Source: Antedon mediterranea
Taxonomy: Eukaryota > Echinodermata > Crinoidea > Comatulida > Antedonidae
Reading direction: 5' to 3'
DNA length: 64,000 nucleotides
NCBI RefSeq assembly: GCF_964355755.1
Contig: NC_092678.1
Location: 9,768,922-9,832,921 of the forward strand
The position numbers were made by a program, and so were the translations under genes. This document shows, in pieces, positions 63,290 to 64,000 of the stretch; position 1 is the stretch's first letter; every line of letters starts with the position of its first letter. Under the pieces are notes generated by a model, which searched no databases, was not told where the DNA came from, and saw nothing but the letters and a program-made list of their open reading frames with translations.

Positions 63290-64000
63290 CGATTTGAAGA
63301 TATTCTGAGCACTTTGGTGTTTTTCTGTTAAAAAGTATTTTCGAAAATCTCAAAATGGTCTAAAACGTCTCCAAATGCAATTTGAAGCTATTCTGTACAC
63401 TTTGATGTTTTGTGTGAAAAAGTTTTGTCAAAAGGCTCAAAATGGTCTAAAACGTTTTTAAAACGATATTAAGCTATTTTGTGCTCTTTGATGTTTTTGT
63501 ATAACCAAGTTTTTTCGAAAATCACAAAATTGTCTAAAACGTCTCCAGATGCGATTTGAAGATATTCTGAGCACTTTGGTGTTTTTATGTTAAAAAGTTT
63601 TTTCGAAAATCACAAAATGGTCTAAAACGTCTCCAAATGCGATTTGAAAAAATTCTGAGCACTTTGGTGTTTTTCTGTTAAAAAGTATTTTCGAAAATCA
63701 CAAAATGGTCTAAAACGTCTCCAAATGCAATTTGAAGCTATTCTGTACACTTTGATGTTTTGTGTGAAAAAGTTTTGTCAAAATGCTCAAAATGGTCTAA
63801 AACGTTTTTAAAACGATATTAAGCTATTTTGTGCTCTTTGATGTTTTTGTATAACCAAGTTTTTTCGAAAATCACAAAATGGTCTAAAACGTCTCCAAAT
63901 CCGATTTGAAGCTATTCTGTACACTTTGATGTTTTGTGTGAAAAAGTTTTGTCGAAATGCTCAAAATGGTCTAAAACGTTTTTAAAACGATATTAAGCTA
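63290..64000. repeat. Tandem block of ~350 bp at the right edge
   Basis: TTTCTGTTAAAAAGTATTTTCG-type monomers occur near 63325 and 63675, 350 bp apart. In both cases they are followed by a CCAAATGCAATTTG monomer and a GTTTTGTCAAAA monomer. This is a four-monomer unit beginning to amplify. The window ends before a third copy can be assessed. Confidence 0.7.

Larger units (their letters stand above)
44029..64000. repeat. Satellite array, right part (same family)
   Basis: The same satellite family in the same orientation resumes immediately after the retrotransposon. The first five bases (GTGCT) are the duplicated target site, and the interrupted monomer then continues with CTTTGATGTTTTTGTG. 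This part has somewhat more private variants than the left part, for example GGTTTAAAACG, GTTTAGTCG, AAAATGTCTCC and GGTATAAAAACG. Its own set of higher-order duplications has offsets of about 176, 350, 1109, 1291, 1380, 5981, 6071, 7866 and 9231 bp. Open frames of up to 116 codons occur only on the minus strand and consist of repeat-derived peptide. The array runs off the right edge mid-monomer. Confidence 0.98.

Overview
The window is eukaryotic and almost certainly metazoan. About 57 kb of its 64 kb is one AT-rich tandem satellite. The remainder is a single, nearly intact, very young BEL/Pao-type LTR retrotransposon inserted into that satellite on the minus strand. BEL/Pao elements are known only from animals. 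The long gag N-terminal coiled coil and the AT-rich base use fit an invertebrate, but the sequence does not let me name a taxon. There are no single-copy host genes, tRNA or rRNA genes, and no prokaryotic features.

Layout. Positions 1-36916 and 44029-64000 are satellite. The monomer is about 88 bp, with shorter classes of about 86 and 77-78 bp. The array has roughly 650 monomers, estimated as array length divided by mean monomer length. Almost every monomer carries the core AAAATGGTCTAAAACG preceded by a TCGAAA box. Two main families alternate irregularly: one reads CGAAAATCACAAAATGG, the other CGAAATGCTCAAAATGG. Above the monomer level the array is a mosaic of nested higher-order duplications. 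Offsets I measured from shared rare variants are 176, about 350, 1107, 1109, 1184, 1291, 1380, 1808, 2387, 3062, 5981, 6071, 6946, 7866, 9231 and 17274 bp. This points to repeated unequal exchange or amplification of multi-monomer blocks.

The retrotransposon occupies 36917-44028 (7112 bp). It is bounded by two 803-bp LTRs that differ, by eye, at one base, and by a perfect 5-bp target duplication (GTGCT) that matches the uninterrupted satellite. Read on the minus strand the order is: 5' LTR, a 15-nt leader, gag with zinc knuckles and aspartic protease, reverse transcriptase with RNase H, integrase with the BEL C-terminal domain, a short untranslated stretch, a polypurine tract, and the 3' LTR. 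There is no env-like frame. The coding region lies in three overlapping frames rather than the single frame usual for BEL/Pao. Both frame changes fall at or near A/T homopolymers, so they may be real lesions, programmed shifts or assembly errors.

How it fits together: the array looks like rapidly homogenising heterochromatin, for example centromeric or pericentromeric. Its most conserved parts are a CpG-containing palindrome, phased A-tracts and a 16-bp core. Two monomers make 176 bp, close to a nucleosome repeat. The element is a recent arrival that has not been copied elsewhere within this window.
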